From Rugosimonospora africana (GTDB lineage Bacteria; Actinomycetota; Actinomycetes; Mycobacteriales; Micromonosporaceae), in NCBI RefSeq assembly GCF_016862975.1, contig NZ_BONZ01000032.1, positions 62,001-126,000 on the forward strand: a DNA stretch of 64,000 nucleotides, read 5' to 3'. The notes under the pieces are model-generated. The model was not told the DNA's origin. It worked only from the letters and a program-made list of their open reading frames with translations, and ran no database searches. Both the position numbers and the translations under genes were made by a program. Every line of letters begins with the position of its first letter. The stretch's first letter is position 1. Of the stretch, positions 25,930 through 33,967 are shown piece after piece.

Positions 25930-26409
25930 TCACGAGGACTCGTCCCCGGCGGGCGGGTGAGTGGCCGCCCAGGCTACCTGGGGCGAGCCCGCCAGCGGAG
26001 AGGTATCGAAGTACCTGACCTCGTAGACGCGCTCGGTGAACTTCCAGCCGTCCGGGGTGCGCCGGTAGCGGTCGTGGAACAGCGCGTAGTTGAAGACCGA
26101 GCTGCCGTCGCGCAGGCGTCCGAGCTCGCAGATGTAGGCACGGCCGGACGCGGTGTCGCCGTCAAGCTGGATCGCGCCCGGATGCGTGGTCTGCACGAAG
26201 TACTCCCACTCGCTCGCCAGCCGCTCGGTCCCGGCGCGGATCTCCTCCCGACCAGTCTGCTCGATGTCGGCGTCGGGGATCCGGTACACGGCGTCGTCGG
26301 TGAACAGCGACGCGAAGCGGTCGTAGTCGCTCATCATCGCCGCGTCGCTGAACTCGCCACGCAGCGCCTCGATCTCGATGCGGTCAGCAATGGCCCGCAG
26401 GTCATTCAT
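25930..26409 (-). CDS. SnoaL-like/NTF2-fold protein
   Basis: A 159-residue protein of the nuclear transport factor 2 fold. The helix-rich start (RAIADRIEIEALRGEFSDAA) is followed by DYDRFASLFTDDAVYRIPDA and later strands FNYALFHDRYRRTPDGWKFTERVYE, the pattern of SnoaL_4/bile-acid dehydratase-like members. Such proteins are small enzymes or ligand binders; no role can be assigned. ATG 26409 follows AGGAGGAAT. It is a single gene on the minus strand. Confidence 0.85.
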   Translation of the reverse strand: MNDLRAIADRIEIEALRGEFSDAAMMSDYDRFASLFTDDAVYRIPDADIEQTGREEIRAGTERLASEWEYFVQTTHPGAIQLDGDTASGRAYICELGRLRDGSSVFNYALFHDRYRRTPDGWKFTERVYEVRYFDTSPLAGSPQVAWAATHPPAGDESS

Positions 26410-26515
26410 GGGGATTCCTCCTGTGCGGTCGAACCGGCTTCCCACCCGGTGGACGGTGTTCGTCTCGGTAGTACCGACAGGCCGATCCCTCGGAATGTCA
26501 GGTCGGTGTCCGGGT

Positions 26516-27322
26516 TCAGCAGGTGGGTGTCCCCGCACAGAGCCGGGCGGCCGCGCGCCGGCCGACCTGTTCGGCAGCGTCGTTCGTACCGGCCCACTCG
26601 AACTCGGTCACGAGGTCACCCTGCCGTACGAACACGTAGTCGACCGGGTCGCTTTGTATCGCCGGTCCGCCGGCTCTAATTTCGATGCGGACAAGTAGTG
26701 AGTCCTGGCCAGCGAATCGCGCAACGGTGGTGACCGAGGCGTTCGGATAGGGTGAGCAGTCGGCGACGGCGGTGCGGACCTGGTTCAGGTACTGGGCCGC
26801 GTCCGCGGGGCGGTAGCGCGCCACCCACTGGTCCGTCACCACGAGGTCTTCGGCCGCCGTCAGGTACCGCAGGCCGCGTTCCATCGGGACCAGCGTCGAG
26901 CGGCGTGGGGGAGTGTTGCGGCAGGCCAGACCCGCCTCGTCGGCAAAGGCTGATTCCCCGCCGTCGACGACCGGACGTTCCAGCCGGACATTCCCGCGGT
27001 CGACGTCCGTGGGCTGTAGAAACATGGCATCTGTGATCGTCGGCGATGCGGACGGCGATGCCGTCGCCGACGACGACGCGGATGCGACCGCGCCGGGCGC
27101 CGGCGCGTCCGACACCCTCGAACCCGAGGGCACCCGGGGACCGTCGACCGTGGTCAGTACGACCCCGCCCAAGACCACCCCGGCCGCCGCGCACACGGCC
27201 ACCGCCGTACCGGCCCACGTGCGCCAAACGCGGCGGCGTGCCCGGACGCGGATCTGACCGACCGGTGCCCAACGGGTGTGTGTCATGTCGTCGAGCAAGT
27301 CGTTGAACATCGGGTCAGGCAT
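26516..27322 (-). CDS. membrane-anchored protein, partner of the SigE-type sigma factor
   Basis: A 268-residue protein: about 38 cytoplasmic residues with a basic RVRARRRVWRTW stretch, one membrane helix (AGTAVAVCAAAGVVLGGVVL), a Ser/Ala-rich linker (ASASSSATASPSASP) and an extracytoplasmic domain with paired cysteines (LACRN, DCSPY, RLCAGTPTC). It resembles the sensor-like proteins encoded next to SigE-family ECF genes. I see no ZAS-type anti-sigma zinc motif. ATG 27322 follows GAGGAGG and overlaps the end of the sigma gene by 8 bases. Confidence 0.75.
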   Translation of the reverse strand: MPDPMFNDLLDDMTHTRWAPVGQIRVRARRRVWRTWAGTAVAVCAAAGVVLGGVVLTTVDGPRVPSGSRVSDAPAPGAVASASSSATASPSASPTITDAMFLQPTDVDRGNVRLERPVVDGGESAFADEAGLACRNTPPRRSTLVPMERGLRYLTAAEDLVVTDQWVARYRPADAAQYLNQVRTAVADCSPYPNASVTTVARFAGQDSLLVRIEIRAGGPAIQSDPVDYVFVRQGDLVTEFEWAGTNDAAEQVGRRAAARLCAGTPTC

Positions 27323-27644
27323 GGGTCGCCTCCTCGGGGATGTCTTGGCCCAGCAGGGCGGCCAGCGATCTGCGGCCCCGCACGAGGCGTGCCTTCACCG
27401 TGTTGGCGGACACGCCGGTTTCCGCGGCGACGGCGGTGACGGGTAGATCGAGTAGGTGGTGCAACACCACCGCGTGACGCTCCTCCGGACTCACCGCCGG
27501 CCACCGTTGCCACGCCTTGACGTATGCCTCCTGCGCCGTGTCCTGGGCTTCCGCGCGATCGCCACACATCGCGTACAAGAAGGCCCCCACCCGGTGGCGA
27601 GTCTGTTCGTAGAACTCGGCGAAACTGTCGTCGACCACCCTCAC
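27315..27644 (-). CDS. SigE-family ECF sigma factor with apparent internal deletion
   Basis: About 109 residues, whereas SigE-type ECF factors usually have 160-180. Region 2.1-2.2 is present (FAEFYEQTRHRVGAF, AEAQDTAQEAYVKAWQRWP) and joins directly, in frame, to the late part of region 4 (PEERHAVVLHHLLDLPVTAV, ETGVSANTVKARLVRGRRSL). The -10-reading region 2.3-2.4 and the linker seem to be missing, with the junction near 27490. GTG 27644 has GGAG at 6 bases; an ATG at 27650 is too close. It is cotranscribed with the membrane partner. It may be non-functional, a dominant-negative form, or just an unusual short sigma. Confidence 0.75.
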   Translation of the reverse strand: MRVVDDSFAEFYEQTRHRVGAFLYAMCGDRAEAQDTAQEAYVKAWQRWPAVSPEERHAVVLHHLLDLPVTAVAAETGVSANTVKARLVRGRRSLAALLGQDIPEEATHA

Positions 27645-27772
27645 TCCCATCTCCGCGTCACCACTAACACACCCCAGCCACACGCCCGGTTGACGAAACC
27701 CGTCGTGAAAACCACGACAACCGCCAACGGCTCACCACCCCTGCCGCGGGGTGGATCTGACTGGCTTTGTGG

Positions 27773-27806
27773 GTGCGAGGCGACCGGTCACCCGATCGCC
27801 TCGCAC
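27773..27806 (-). terminator. terminator hairpin after the 11-mer repeat protein gene
   Basis: GTGCGAGGCGA, 12-nt loop, TCGCCTCGCAC: a perfect 11-bp stem starting 4 bases past the stop of the minus-strand repeat-protein gene. It insulates that gene from the sigma operon. Confidence 0.75.
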
Positions 27807-27809
27807 GTC

Positions 27810-28106
27810 TCATTGCCCGTGGTTGGCCGGGAGTGGCTCCATCGCCTGCCCGTGGGTGGCCGGGAGCGGCTTCATCGCCTGCGTGTGAGTGGACGGGAAC
27901 GGCTGTGCGTCATCCCCGTGGTTGATGGGACGGGGGCGTACGCCCTGCCCGTTGGTGACCGGGAAGGGCTGGACACCCTCACCCTGGTGTACGGGGAACG
28001 GTTTGACCGTGAACGACGGCGTCGCCCACGCCGCGCGGCTCGGTACCGCCAGCAGACAGGTGGCCAGGCCGGCCAGGGCTGCGCCGGCCAGAGACGTGCG
28101 TAGCAT
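27810..28106 (-). CDS. small secreted protein of six 11-residue Pro/His repeats
   Basis: A 98-residue protein. A Sec signal peptide (LAGAALAGLATCLLAVPSRA, cleavage near residue 27-29) is followed almost at once by six head-to-tail 11-mers from residue 34 to the C-terminus: VKPFPVHQGEG, VQPFPVTNGQG, VRPRPINHGDD, AQPFPSTHTQA, MKPLPATHGQA and MEPLPANHGQ. The pattern is x-x-P-x-P-x-x-H-G-Q. The stop falls exactly at the end of the last unit. ATG 28106 follows AAGGAA. I recognise no family. The periodic histidines could bind metal, or the units could be processed to peptides; both are speculation. Upstream lies an ArsR-like regulator, 95 bp away on the same strand. Confidence 0.75.
   Translation of the reverse strand: MLRTSLAGAALAGLATCLLAVPSRAAWATPSFTVKPFPVHQGEGVQPFPVTNGQGVRPRPINHGDDAQPFPSTHTQAMKPLPATHGQAMEPLPANHGQ
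27813..28007 (-). repeat. six 33-bp coding repeats of the secreted Pro/His protein
   Basis: The 11-residue units are encoded by six consecutive 33-bp segments (the last 30 bp before the stop). Neighbouring copies near the 3' end are most alike (KPLPATHGQA and EPLPANHGQ), suggesting stepwise duplication there. Confidence 0.85.
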
Positions 28107-28169
28107 CGAGAGCTTCCTTTCGTTGGAGACCCTCAGTGGTACGGGCCGGCGCGGGGTGCGGGCAATCAT

Positions 28170-28185
28170 TTGACGATTCGGTCAA
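28170..28185. promoter_or_regulatory. 16-bp inverted repeat TTGAC-N6-GTCAA between ArsR-like and repeat-protein genes
   Basis: TTGACGATTCGGTCAA has perfect 5-bp arms. It is 64 bp upstream of the repeat-protein start and just past the stop of the ArsR-like gene, a fitting place for an operator of that regulator. Confidence 0.4.
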
Positions 28186-28201
28186 GCGCCTTGGACCGCG
28201 G

Positions 28202-29155
28202 TCAGCTCAGCACTTCCAGCAGTGCGGTCCCCGCATCGGTGCGCGTCGCCAGCACGGCCTGGCCGCGGCGTTCCCGGCCGATCAGGCCGGCCCGGGCGAG
28301 CAGATCACAGTGGCGGGTCACCGCGCCCGGCGTGACGTTGAGATGGGCCGCCAGCGCCGTCATCGTCATCGGGACTTCCAGGCGGCGCAGCAGCGCGGCG
28401 CGCGCGGCGCCGAGCACCAGGCCGAGCCGATCGGCGCCGCCGGCACGGGCGGGCCCGGCCATGGCCTGGCCCCGGACCGGGTAGGCGACACCCAACAGGT
28501 CGGGCTCGCTGTGGTGGATGAACAGGGTGTCCGCACTGACCACCGACGGCACCAGGACCAGCCGCCGCCCGCGCGGCTCGATCGGGTCGCTGCGGTCACC
28601 GTCCACATAGAACGCGCCGTCGACGTAGCTCAACCGCCGGCTCAGGGTGTTGAAGACGGTGTCCAGGCCGCCCCGCACGTACGCCACCCCCACCCGCTCG
28701 GTCTCCCGGTCGACCAGCGGGCGCACCGTCGTCCACCACGCCCCTAGCAGCAGCCAAGCGGCATCGGTGGCCTCGGCATAGCCGTCCAGCCAGCGTCGGG
28801 CGCGATCGGCGACCAGCCGCCATCCGCCCGCTGCCGGTCCCATTCCGGCGATGTCGGCGACCAGGTCGTCGGGCGGGTAGTCACGCAGCCGCCGCACCTG
28901 TTCGCCCACGCTCACGTCCCGGCGCGGCGGGATAGGCACCAGCGCGCTGGGCACCAACCCGAGCTGGCCCCGCCGGGCCGGCTCCAGCACGCGGGCCCGC
29001 CTACCCAGCGCCGCGCGCAGCGGGTCCAGGACGGGCGGCGCCAACGCCCGCGACTGCCCACTCACTGCGTCCCGCATCAGCAGGTACACCGACTGCAACG
29101 GAGAAACCACCACCGAGACGTCGGGCATCGTCGTACCGGGCGCGAATCCCCCCAT
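28202..29155 (-). CDS. ArsR-like winged-helix transcriptional regulator (DUF5937-type N-terminus)
   Basis: About 317 residues. A long N-terminal domain (VVVSPLQSVYLLMRDAVSGQ, later ATDAAWLLLGAWWTT) precedes a C-terminal winged helix from about residue 240 (RLGLVLGAARAALLRRLEVP, then MTALAAHLNVTPGAVTRHCDLLARAGLI). This is the layout of actinobacterial ArsR-like regulators with an extra sensor domain. No metal-binding cysteines of classical ArsR are visible. The start is uncertain: ATG 29155 (MGGFAPG) or ATG 29128 (MPDVSV), neither with a good ribosome binding site. It reads toward the repeat-protein gene. Confidence 0.82.
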   Translation of the reverse strand: MGGFAPGTTMPDVSVVVSPLQSVYLLMRDAVSGQSRALAPPVLDPLRAALGRRARVLEPARRGQLGLVPSALVPIPPRRDVSVGEQVRRLRDYPPDDLVADIAGMGPAAGGWRLVADRARRWLDGYAEATDAAWLLLGAWWTTVRPLVDRETERVGVAYVRGGLDTVFNTLSRRLSYVDGAFYVDGDRSDPIEPRGRRLVLVPSVVSADTLFIHHSEPDLLGVAYPVRGQAMAGPARAGGADRLGLVLGAARAALLRRLEVPMTMTALAAHLNVTPGAVTRHCDLLARAGLIGRERRGQAVLATRTDAGTALLEVLS

Positions 29156-29201
29156 ACCCGGAGTATGCCCCGCGACGGCAACCCGATCTGTGAAGCACCG
29201 A

Positions 29202-29245
29202 GGACCTCCGGGGTGGGCCTTTGACAAGCTCCACCCCGGAGGTCC
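29202..29245 (-). terminator. strong terminator after the phosphodiester glycosidase gene
   Basis: GGACCTCCGGGGTGG (29202-29216) is perfectly complementary to CCACCCCGGAGGTCC (29231-29245) across a 14-nt loop. It begins 28 bases past the stop of the minus-strand gene that ends at 29274. Confidence 0.85.
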
Positions 29246-29273
29246 CCATCACTCACGTCGCTGAGCAGACTAC

Positions 29274-30875
29274 CTAGGACGTGAACACACCGAGTCCGTT
29301 GGCCACCGCGCGCTGCGCGCCGTCGGAGGGGGTGTTGCGAACAGTGACCGAGGTGCTGCCCGCCTTACGGGCTACCAGGGTCGTCGATCCGCCGCCATCG
29401 AAGTTGATCGCGTTCTGGGTGGCGCCCAGGGTGGTCATGATGTCGGCCATCGTCTTCACCGTCGCGCCGACACTCGAACTGGTGCGCCCGTCGACCGCGA
29501 CCATGTACAGCTTCAAGCCGTCGGTGCTGGTGCCCACCGCGGTACGGGGTGCCAGCGTGGAGGTGTCGTCGTTGAGCGACAGCCGTTGACCGTTCATGAT
29601 CAGTATCAGGCCGCCGACCGCCGTCTGGAGCGCGGAGCCGTTCCCGCTCTCCAGGTGGTAGTTGACGGTCACGGAGTCGCCCACGGCGAGCCCGCTCAGG
29701 TTTGAGACTCCCGAGTCGCGGGCGAGCAGAACGGTGTGGCCGTCGGCGATCTGCCCCGATCCCGGTGCGGTGGCGACCCGGGTGACCTTCCCGTCGGCGA
29801 TCTCGACTTCCCGGGTCTGGGTGCTGCACGCCCCGGCGCGGTTGGTGTCCGTACCGCAGGTGGCGCGCTTGCGGGACGTGGCGCCCCAGTCAGCGTTGAA
29901 GACCCCCACCCCGTTGACGGGGATGGCGTACTGGTTGAGGCCCTGGAGGTCGAACGACCCGCCCGGCGTGGTTGCCGTGCCGTCCAGGTCCAGCGTCGTG
30001 ATGGTGGGCTTGCCATCGGAGGTGATGCCGAAGACATAGTCGTTGTCGGTCCCCGGCGGACGGGTCGGGCCGAAGCGTTGCGCACCCGGCACCGCGGCCT
30101 TGAGGTCATGTCCGTCCAGGATGGCGGGACCGGTGGACGCCCCGGTCCCGCCAGTGTCGATGTCGAAGAAGTCGCCGTTGACTCCCGCCACCGCCCCGAC
30201 CCGGTTCGCCTGGGTACTGATCGTGGCCCGCTGCGCGACCTTCCCGGGCCAGATCAGGCCGACGTGCGCCTTCGTCAGATCGACGGTCAGGACATAGACC
30301 TGGGCGGAACCGTGGGTGGTCGACATCTGCATGGACTTGAAGGTCACCCCGGTGGCCACCTGCTCGCCCGGCGGGGTGCTCCCGACCAGCCACTGCCAGG
30401 TGGTGGCGTCGACGGCGGTACCGGTGCCCAGACTGAAGAGGGCCTTGAACTTGGTGACGGCCGCACCGGTGAGCGATCCGAAGTCGCCGTCCACCTGCAG
30501 CCCGTAGCCGTAGCGGTTGAGCTGGACCTGAAGTGCCCGTACCGCATCGTTGTTGGCCCCGGTGGAGAGCGGGACGACAAGCTTGGTCCAGGTGTCCTGG
30601 CCGATGACGCCGTCTACCGGCAGCCCGTTGGCGGTCTGGAAACTCTTCACCGCGGCCAGGGTCTGAGAACCGAAGACGCCGTCGGCACTGATCGTCGAGC
30701 CCTTGTACCGCAGCAGATACTGCGCCGTGGTCACCGACACGTTCTGCTGCCCGTTGCTGACGGTCGGCCAGGCAGGGGGTGCGTCGGCCGCCAGGGCCGG
30801 GGAGGTAGCGGTGCCGAATATCAGGGCGACGGTGGCGACGACGACCGCCACTCTTCGCCAGACAGGTCTGTGCAC
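29274..30875 (-). CDS. secreted phosphodiester glycosidase (NAGPA domain) with two peptidoglycan-binding domains
   Basis: A 533-residue exported protein. Signal peptide (RRVAVVVATVALIFGTATS, cleavage near ALAA), peptidoglycan-binding type 1 domain at about 40-100 (GVFGSQTLAAVKSFQTANGL), a second at about 107-165 (VDGDFGSLTGAAVTKFKALF), then an NAGPA-family phosphodiester glycosidase domain to the end, with VAGVNGDFFDIDTG and INFDGGGSTTL. Bacterial NAGPA homologues cleave GlcNAc-type sugar phosphodiesters, so a wall-bound enzyme acting on teichoic-acid or exopolysaccharide linkages is plausible. GTG 30875 follows AAGGGA. A strong hairpin follows the gene. It is not in an operon. Confidence 0.85.
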   Translation of the reverse strand: MHRPVWRRVAVVVATVALIFGTATSPALAADAPPAWPTVSNGQQNVSVTTAQYLLRYKGSTISADGVFGSQTLAAVKSFQTANGLPVDGVIGQDTWTKLVVPLSTGANNDAVRALQVQLNRYGYGLQVDGDFGSLTGAAVTKFKALFSLGTGTAVDATTWQWLVGSTPPGEQVATGVTFKSMQMSTTHGSAQVYVLTVDLTKAHVGLIWPGKVAQRATISTQANRVGAVAGVNGDFFDIDTGGTGASTGPAILDGHDLKAAVPGAQRFGPTRPPGTDNDYVFGITSDGKPTITTLDLDGTATTPGGSFDLQGLNQYAIPVNGVGVFNADWGATSRKRATCGTDTNRAGACSTQTREVEIADGKVTRVATAPGSGQIADGHTVLLARDSGVSNLSGLAVGDSVTVNYHLESGNGSALQTAVGGLILIMNGQRLSLNDDTSTLAPRTAVGTSTDGLKLYMVAVDGRTSSSVGATVKTMADIMTTLGATQNAINFDGGGSTTLVARKAGSTSVTVRNTPSDGAQRAVANGLGVFTS

Positions 30876-31102
30876 TGAAGGTCCCTTCGCTCTGGCTCCC
30901 GTGCACCGTCCGGAGTTGCCGCAGGGCGCGCGGAAGGCCGTGACCATAGTGAGGCGAGCCGGATCGTTTGCCCGGACGCGCGGTCGGATCCTAGAGGGCG
31001 GTGGACGACGACGTCGTCAACCCGTAGGTGTGGGTCGGCGCGGCGAGGTCGGATCGTGGTATGAGTTTTGGTTCGGCGAAGTCGACTGAGGACGGTGCGG
31101 GG

Positions 31103-33892
31103 TCAGGTGTTGGCGGCCAGCCCCAGCAACGTCGCCAACTCGCGGCGCGAGTGGCCGCCGAGCTTGCGCAGTGCGTTGGCCACGTGGCTCTCGACCGTGC
31201 GCTGCGACAGGAACAGCCGCTCCGCGATCTCCCGGTTGGTCGTGCCCGACGCGGCCAGGGCCGCGACCTCGCGTTCGCGCGGGGACAGTTGCGCACCGTA
31301 CGACTGGCGCCCGCCGCGCCACGGGTACGGCACCGGCACTCCGAGCCCACGCATCGTCCGGCGCACGTCCGCGATGCCGCCGAGGGCCCCCAGCGTGTCG
31401 AACGAGCGCAGTGCCTGTTCCAGCCAGCGGGGCCCGGCCGCATCGCCCCGGGCGGCCAGATGCCGGCCCAGCCGGGCCTCGGCGTCGGCCTGTTCGTAAC
31501 GGAGCCCGAGATCGGTGAACCGGCGGCGGGCGTCGTCGAACAGCCTTCCGTCGCTTGCCAGTTCGGCCCGGCACTGGACCAGCCGGGCATGCGCCGCCGG
31601 CGCCTCGGTGTCGCGCAGGCTGGCCGCCAGCTCGTCGACCGCCGGTCGCGCGTCGTCGGGGCGGCCCAACCGGACCATCGCGTCGAGCAGGCACAGCGTG
31701 GCGTCGGCGGCGCTCGGCCACAGCTGTTTGATCCGTACGATGTCCAGCACCCGCGTCGCCTCATCGGCCGCCGCCTGCGGCTGGCCCCGGTCGAGCAGCA
31801 TCCGCGCCAGTTGGGTACGGGCCGGGGCGAGCGGCCGGAACGCCCCGACCCGTGCGGCTTCGGCGACCACGTCGCGCAGCAGCGGCTCGGCCTCGTCGAA
31901 ATCCCCGGCCAGACAGAGCACGGACGCGAGCAGGAAGCGGGCATCGAGCGCGGCGGCGGTGAACTCGCGGGGTGTACGCACCAGAGCGCGCGCCCGGTCG
32001 AGAAGGCCGTCCCAGCGCCCGGCGCTCAGATCGACCCAGGCTTCGATGAGGTCGACGAGCCCCGCGAAGCGCAGGTAGGCCACCTCGTCGACGGCTTCGC
32101 GGGTCTCGGCCAGCAGCGACTCGGCGCGGGCCACGTCGCCGACGTGCAGGGCGGCCTGTGCCCAGTTGATGCAGGCGCGCGCGTGCTCGCGGGGGTCGCC
32201 GAGGAGCGCGGGGTCGCGGCTCAGCGCTTCGACGAGCGGCCAGCCGGACGGGTCACCGATCTCGATCGCCAGCGACGTACGGGCGATGCCGACGGCGACC
32301 GCGACGCGCGGGTGACCGGCGGCCAGGGCCTGCGCCTGTGCTCCCCGGGCCACGTGCACCGACACCGGGCGGTCCACGACCAGGTCCGGTACGGCGAGGA
32401 TGGCCAGCGCCCTGGCCATCAGGTCCGGCCGGTCGGCCAGCTCGTCCACGGATCGCTCGATCTCGCGGTACCCCTGCTCGGCATCGCCCTGCTGGCGCAG
32501 CAGCCGTCCCAGCATGAACCGCAGCTCGCCGCGAACCGCGCTGGGCAGCTCGTCTTCGACCAGCAGGTCGGTCAGCACCGGGACGGCGACCGAGTGCGCC
32601 AGACCGTCCACAGCCGCGCGGGCGAGCTTGCCGGCCAGCCGCACCCGGTCGGCGCTCGGCAGGGTCGCTACCTGCACTGCCGGCACCAGGAAGTGCGCCG
32701 CCGTGGCATCGTCACCGTGTGACATGGCCAGGTCGGCCGCCGCCTCGGCGCTGCGCACGAACTGTGTCGTGGCACCGGCCTGCTGGTAGTGGTGCGTCAG
32801 CCGGGCGACCGGTCGCGGTCCATCGTCCTCGTCGAGCAGCCGGGCCGCCCGCAGGTGCAGCCACCGGCGGGTGGGTGGTGGCAACCCCTCGTGGATGACC
32901 TGCCAGGCCAACGCGTGGCGGAACCGGCACTGCCCGTCCTGCTCGTGCAGCAACCCGGCGGCCAGTCCCCGGCTCAGCGCACGGGCCACCCGGGCCGGGT
33001 CGCCGACCATCCGGGTCAGCAGCGCCTCGTCCGGGGCGGTGCCCAGCACGGCGGCGGCGCTGAGCACCTCGCGGGTGTCATCGTCCAGCGCCGACCAGCG
33101 GGCACGCAGCAGGTCGCGCAGCGCGGTCGGCACCGGCAAGCCCGCCGAGAGGTCGGACGCGGTGCGCAGTACCTCCTCGACGAGGAAGGGAATCCCCGCC
33201 GTGGCCTCGACGAGGGAGGTCACGAACCCGTGGGGCAGCTCGGCCGAGCCGAGCAGCTGGCGGGCCAGTTCGCCGACCTGAGCCGGCGGCAGCGGGTCCA
33301 GGCTGATCCGGGTCGACGCGCCGGCCCGGGCCAGCGCCTCCCAGATCGGCAGCTCCGCGCTGCCCTCGCTGCGCAGTGTCAGCACGACGGCCAGCCGCGC
33401 CGGCACCCGGGCGGCCAGGAACGCCACGAACTCACCGGTGCCGGCGTCGGCCCAGTGCACATCCTCCAGAACGAGGACGGCCGGGCCGAGGTCGTCGAGC
33501 ACGGCGAGCACGGCCCGGAAGAGGCGGTGCCGCTCGGCCGTCGGGTCGCCGAGCGGCGGCGGGGCCGGCGGCAGCGCGGCGGCGATCTCGGGCAGGTACG
33601 GCACGAGCGCGCCGACGACCGGGCTCAGCCGTCCGGGCAGCGGCGACCGGAGGGCGTGCTCGCGTACGGCGTCGAGCACCGGCCCGAGCGGAAAGGGCTC
33701 CTGTACCGGCTCGCAGCCGCCGCGCAACTGCCGTACGCCGCCCAGCCCAGCGAGTGCCTCGATGACCAGCCGGCTCTTGCCGACGCCGGCTTCGCCGTCC
33801 ACCACCACGATCGCCGGGGCGGACATCAGAGCCTGTTGCAACGCGCCCAGCTCACTGGATCTGCCGACGAAGTGAGGTAGGGGGCCCTGCAC
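31103..33892 (-). CDS. LuxR-family regulator of the large ATP-binding (LAL) type
   Basis: A 929-residue LAL regulator. The N-terminal AAA/STAND ATPase has Walker A GEAGVGKSRL (33-42) and Walker B VLVLEDVHWAD. A long TPR-like helical middle part follows, and a C-terminal LuxR helix-turn-helix at about 865-925 (LSPREREVAALAASGTTNREIAERL...). Such proteins usually activate single pathways in response to a ligand. GTG 33892 follows GGAGGAG. It is divergent from the sedolisin-kelch gene, with only 75 bp between the starts, so it probably controls that pair (inference). Confidence 0.92.
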   Translation of the reverse strand: MQGPLPHFVGRSSELGALQQALMSAPAIVVVDGEAGVGKSRLVIEALAGLGGVRQLRGGCEPVQEPFPLGPVLDAVREHALRSPLPGRLSPVVGALVPYLPEIAAALPPAPPPLGDPTAERHRLFRAVLAVLDDLGPAVLVLEDVHWADAGTGEFVAFLAARVPARLAVVLTLRSEGSAELPIWEALARAGASTRISLDPLPPAQVGELARQLLGSAELPHGFVTSLVEATAGIPFLVEEVLRTASDLSAGLPVPTALRDLLRARWSALDDDTREVLSAAAVLGTAPDEALLTRMVGDPARVARALSRGLAAGLLHEQDGQCRFRHALAWQVIHEGLPPPTRRWLHLRAARLLDEDDGPRPVARLTHHYQQAGATTQFVRSAEAAADLAMSHGDDATAAHFLVPAVQVATLPSADRVRLAGKLARAAVDGLAHSVAVPVLTDLLVEDELPSAVRGELRFMLGRLLRQQGDAEQGYREIERSVDELADRPDLMARALAILAVPDLVVDRPVSVHVARGAQAQALAAGHPRVAVAVGIARTSLAIEIGDPSGWPLVEALSRDPALLGDPREHARACINWAQAALHVGDVARAESLLAETREAVDEVAYLRFAGLVDLIEAWVDLSAGRWDGLLDRARALVRTPREFTAAALDARFLLASVLCLAGDFDEAEPLLRDVVAEAARVGAFRPLAPARTQLARMLLDRGQPQAAADEATRVLDIVRIKQLWPSAADATLCLLDAMVRLGRPDDARPAVDELAASLRDTEAPAAHARLVQCRAELASDGRLFDDARRRFTDLGLRYEQADAEARLGRHLAARGDAAGPRWLEQALRSFDTLGALGGIADVRRTMRGLGVPVPYPWRGGRQSYGAQLSPREREVAALAASGTTNREIAERLFLSQRTVESHVANALRKLGGHSRRELATLLGLAANT

Positions 33893-33967
33893 CAGCTCCT
33901 CCAGGTTGTCAAAAATCAGTAGTTCCTACGGATCATCGCATTCGGCGCCCGTGTTCCAGTAGCTCCC
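33893..33967. promoter_or_regulatory. divergent control region, LAL regulator / sedolisin
   Basis: A 75-bp AT-richer stretch. It contains GTAG-TTC-CTAC (33919-33929), a short perfect inverted repeat, and TTGTCA at 33906-33911 as a possible -35 for the plus strand. No Shine-Dalgarno sequence is visible before the sedolisin ATG, so a leaderless or nearly leaderless transcript is possible. Confidence 0.35.

Noticed and set aside
27813-28007. CRISPR-like interpretation of the 33-bp repeats
   Set aside because: The units are contiguous with no spacers and translate to a regular 11-residue pattern behind a signal peptide, so they are coding repeats.
29274-30875. Phosphodiester glycosidase as part of an antibiotic biosynthetic cluster
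   Set aside because: The neighbours are unrelated regulators and a protease; no biosynthetic enzymes are present.
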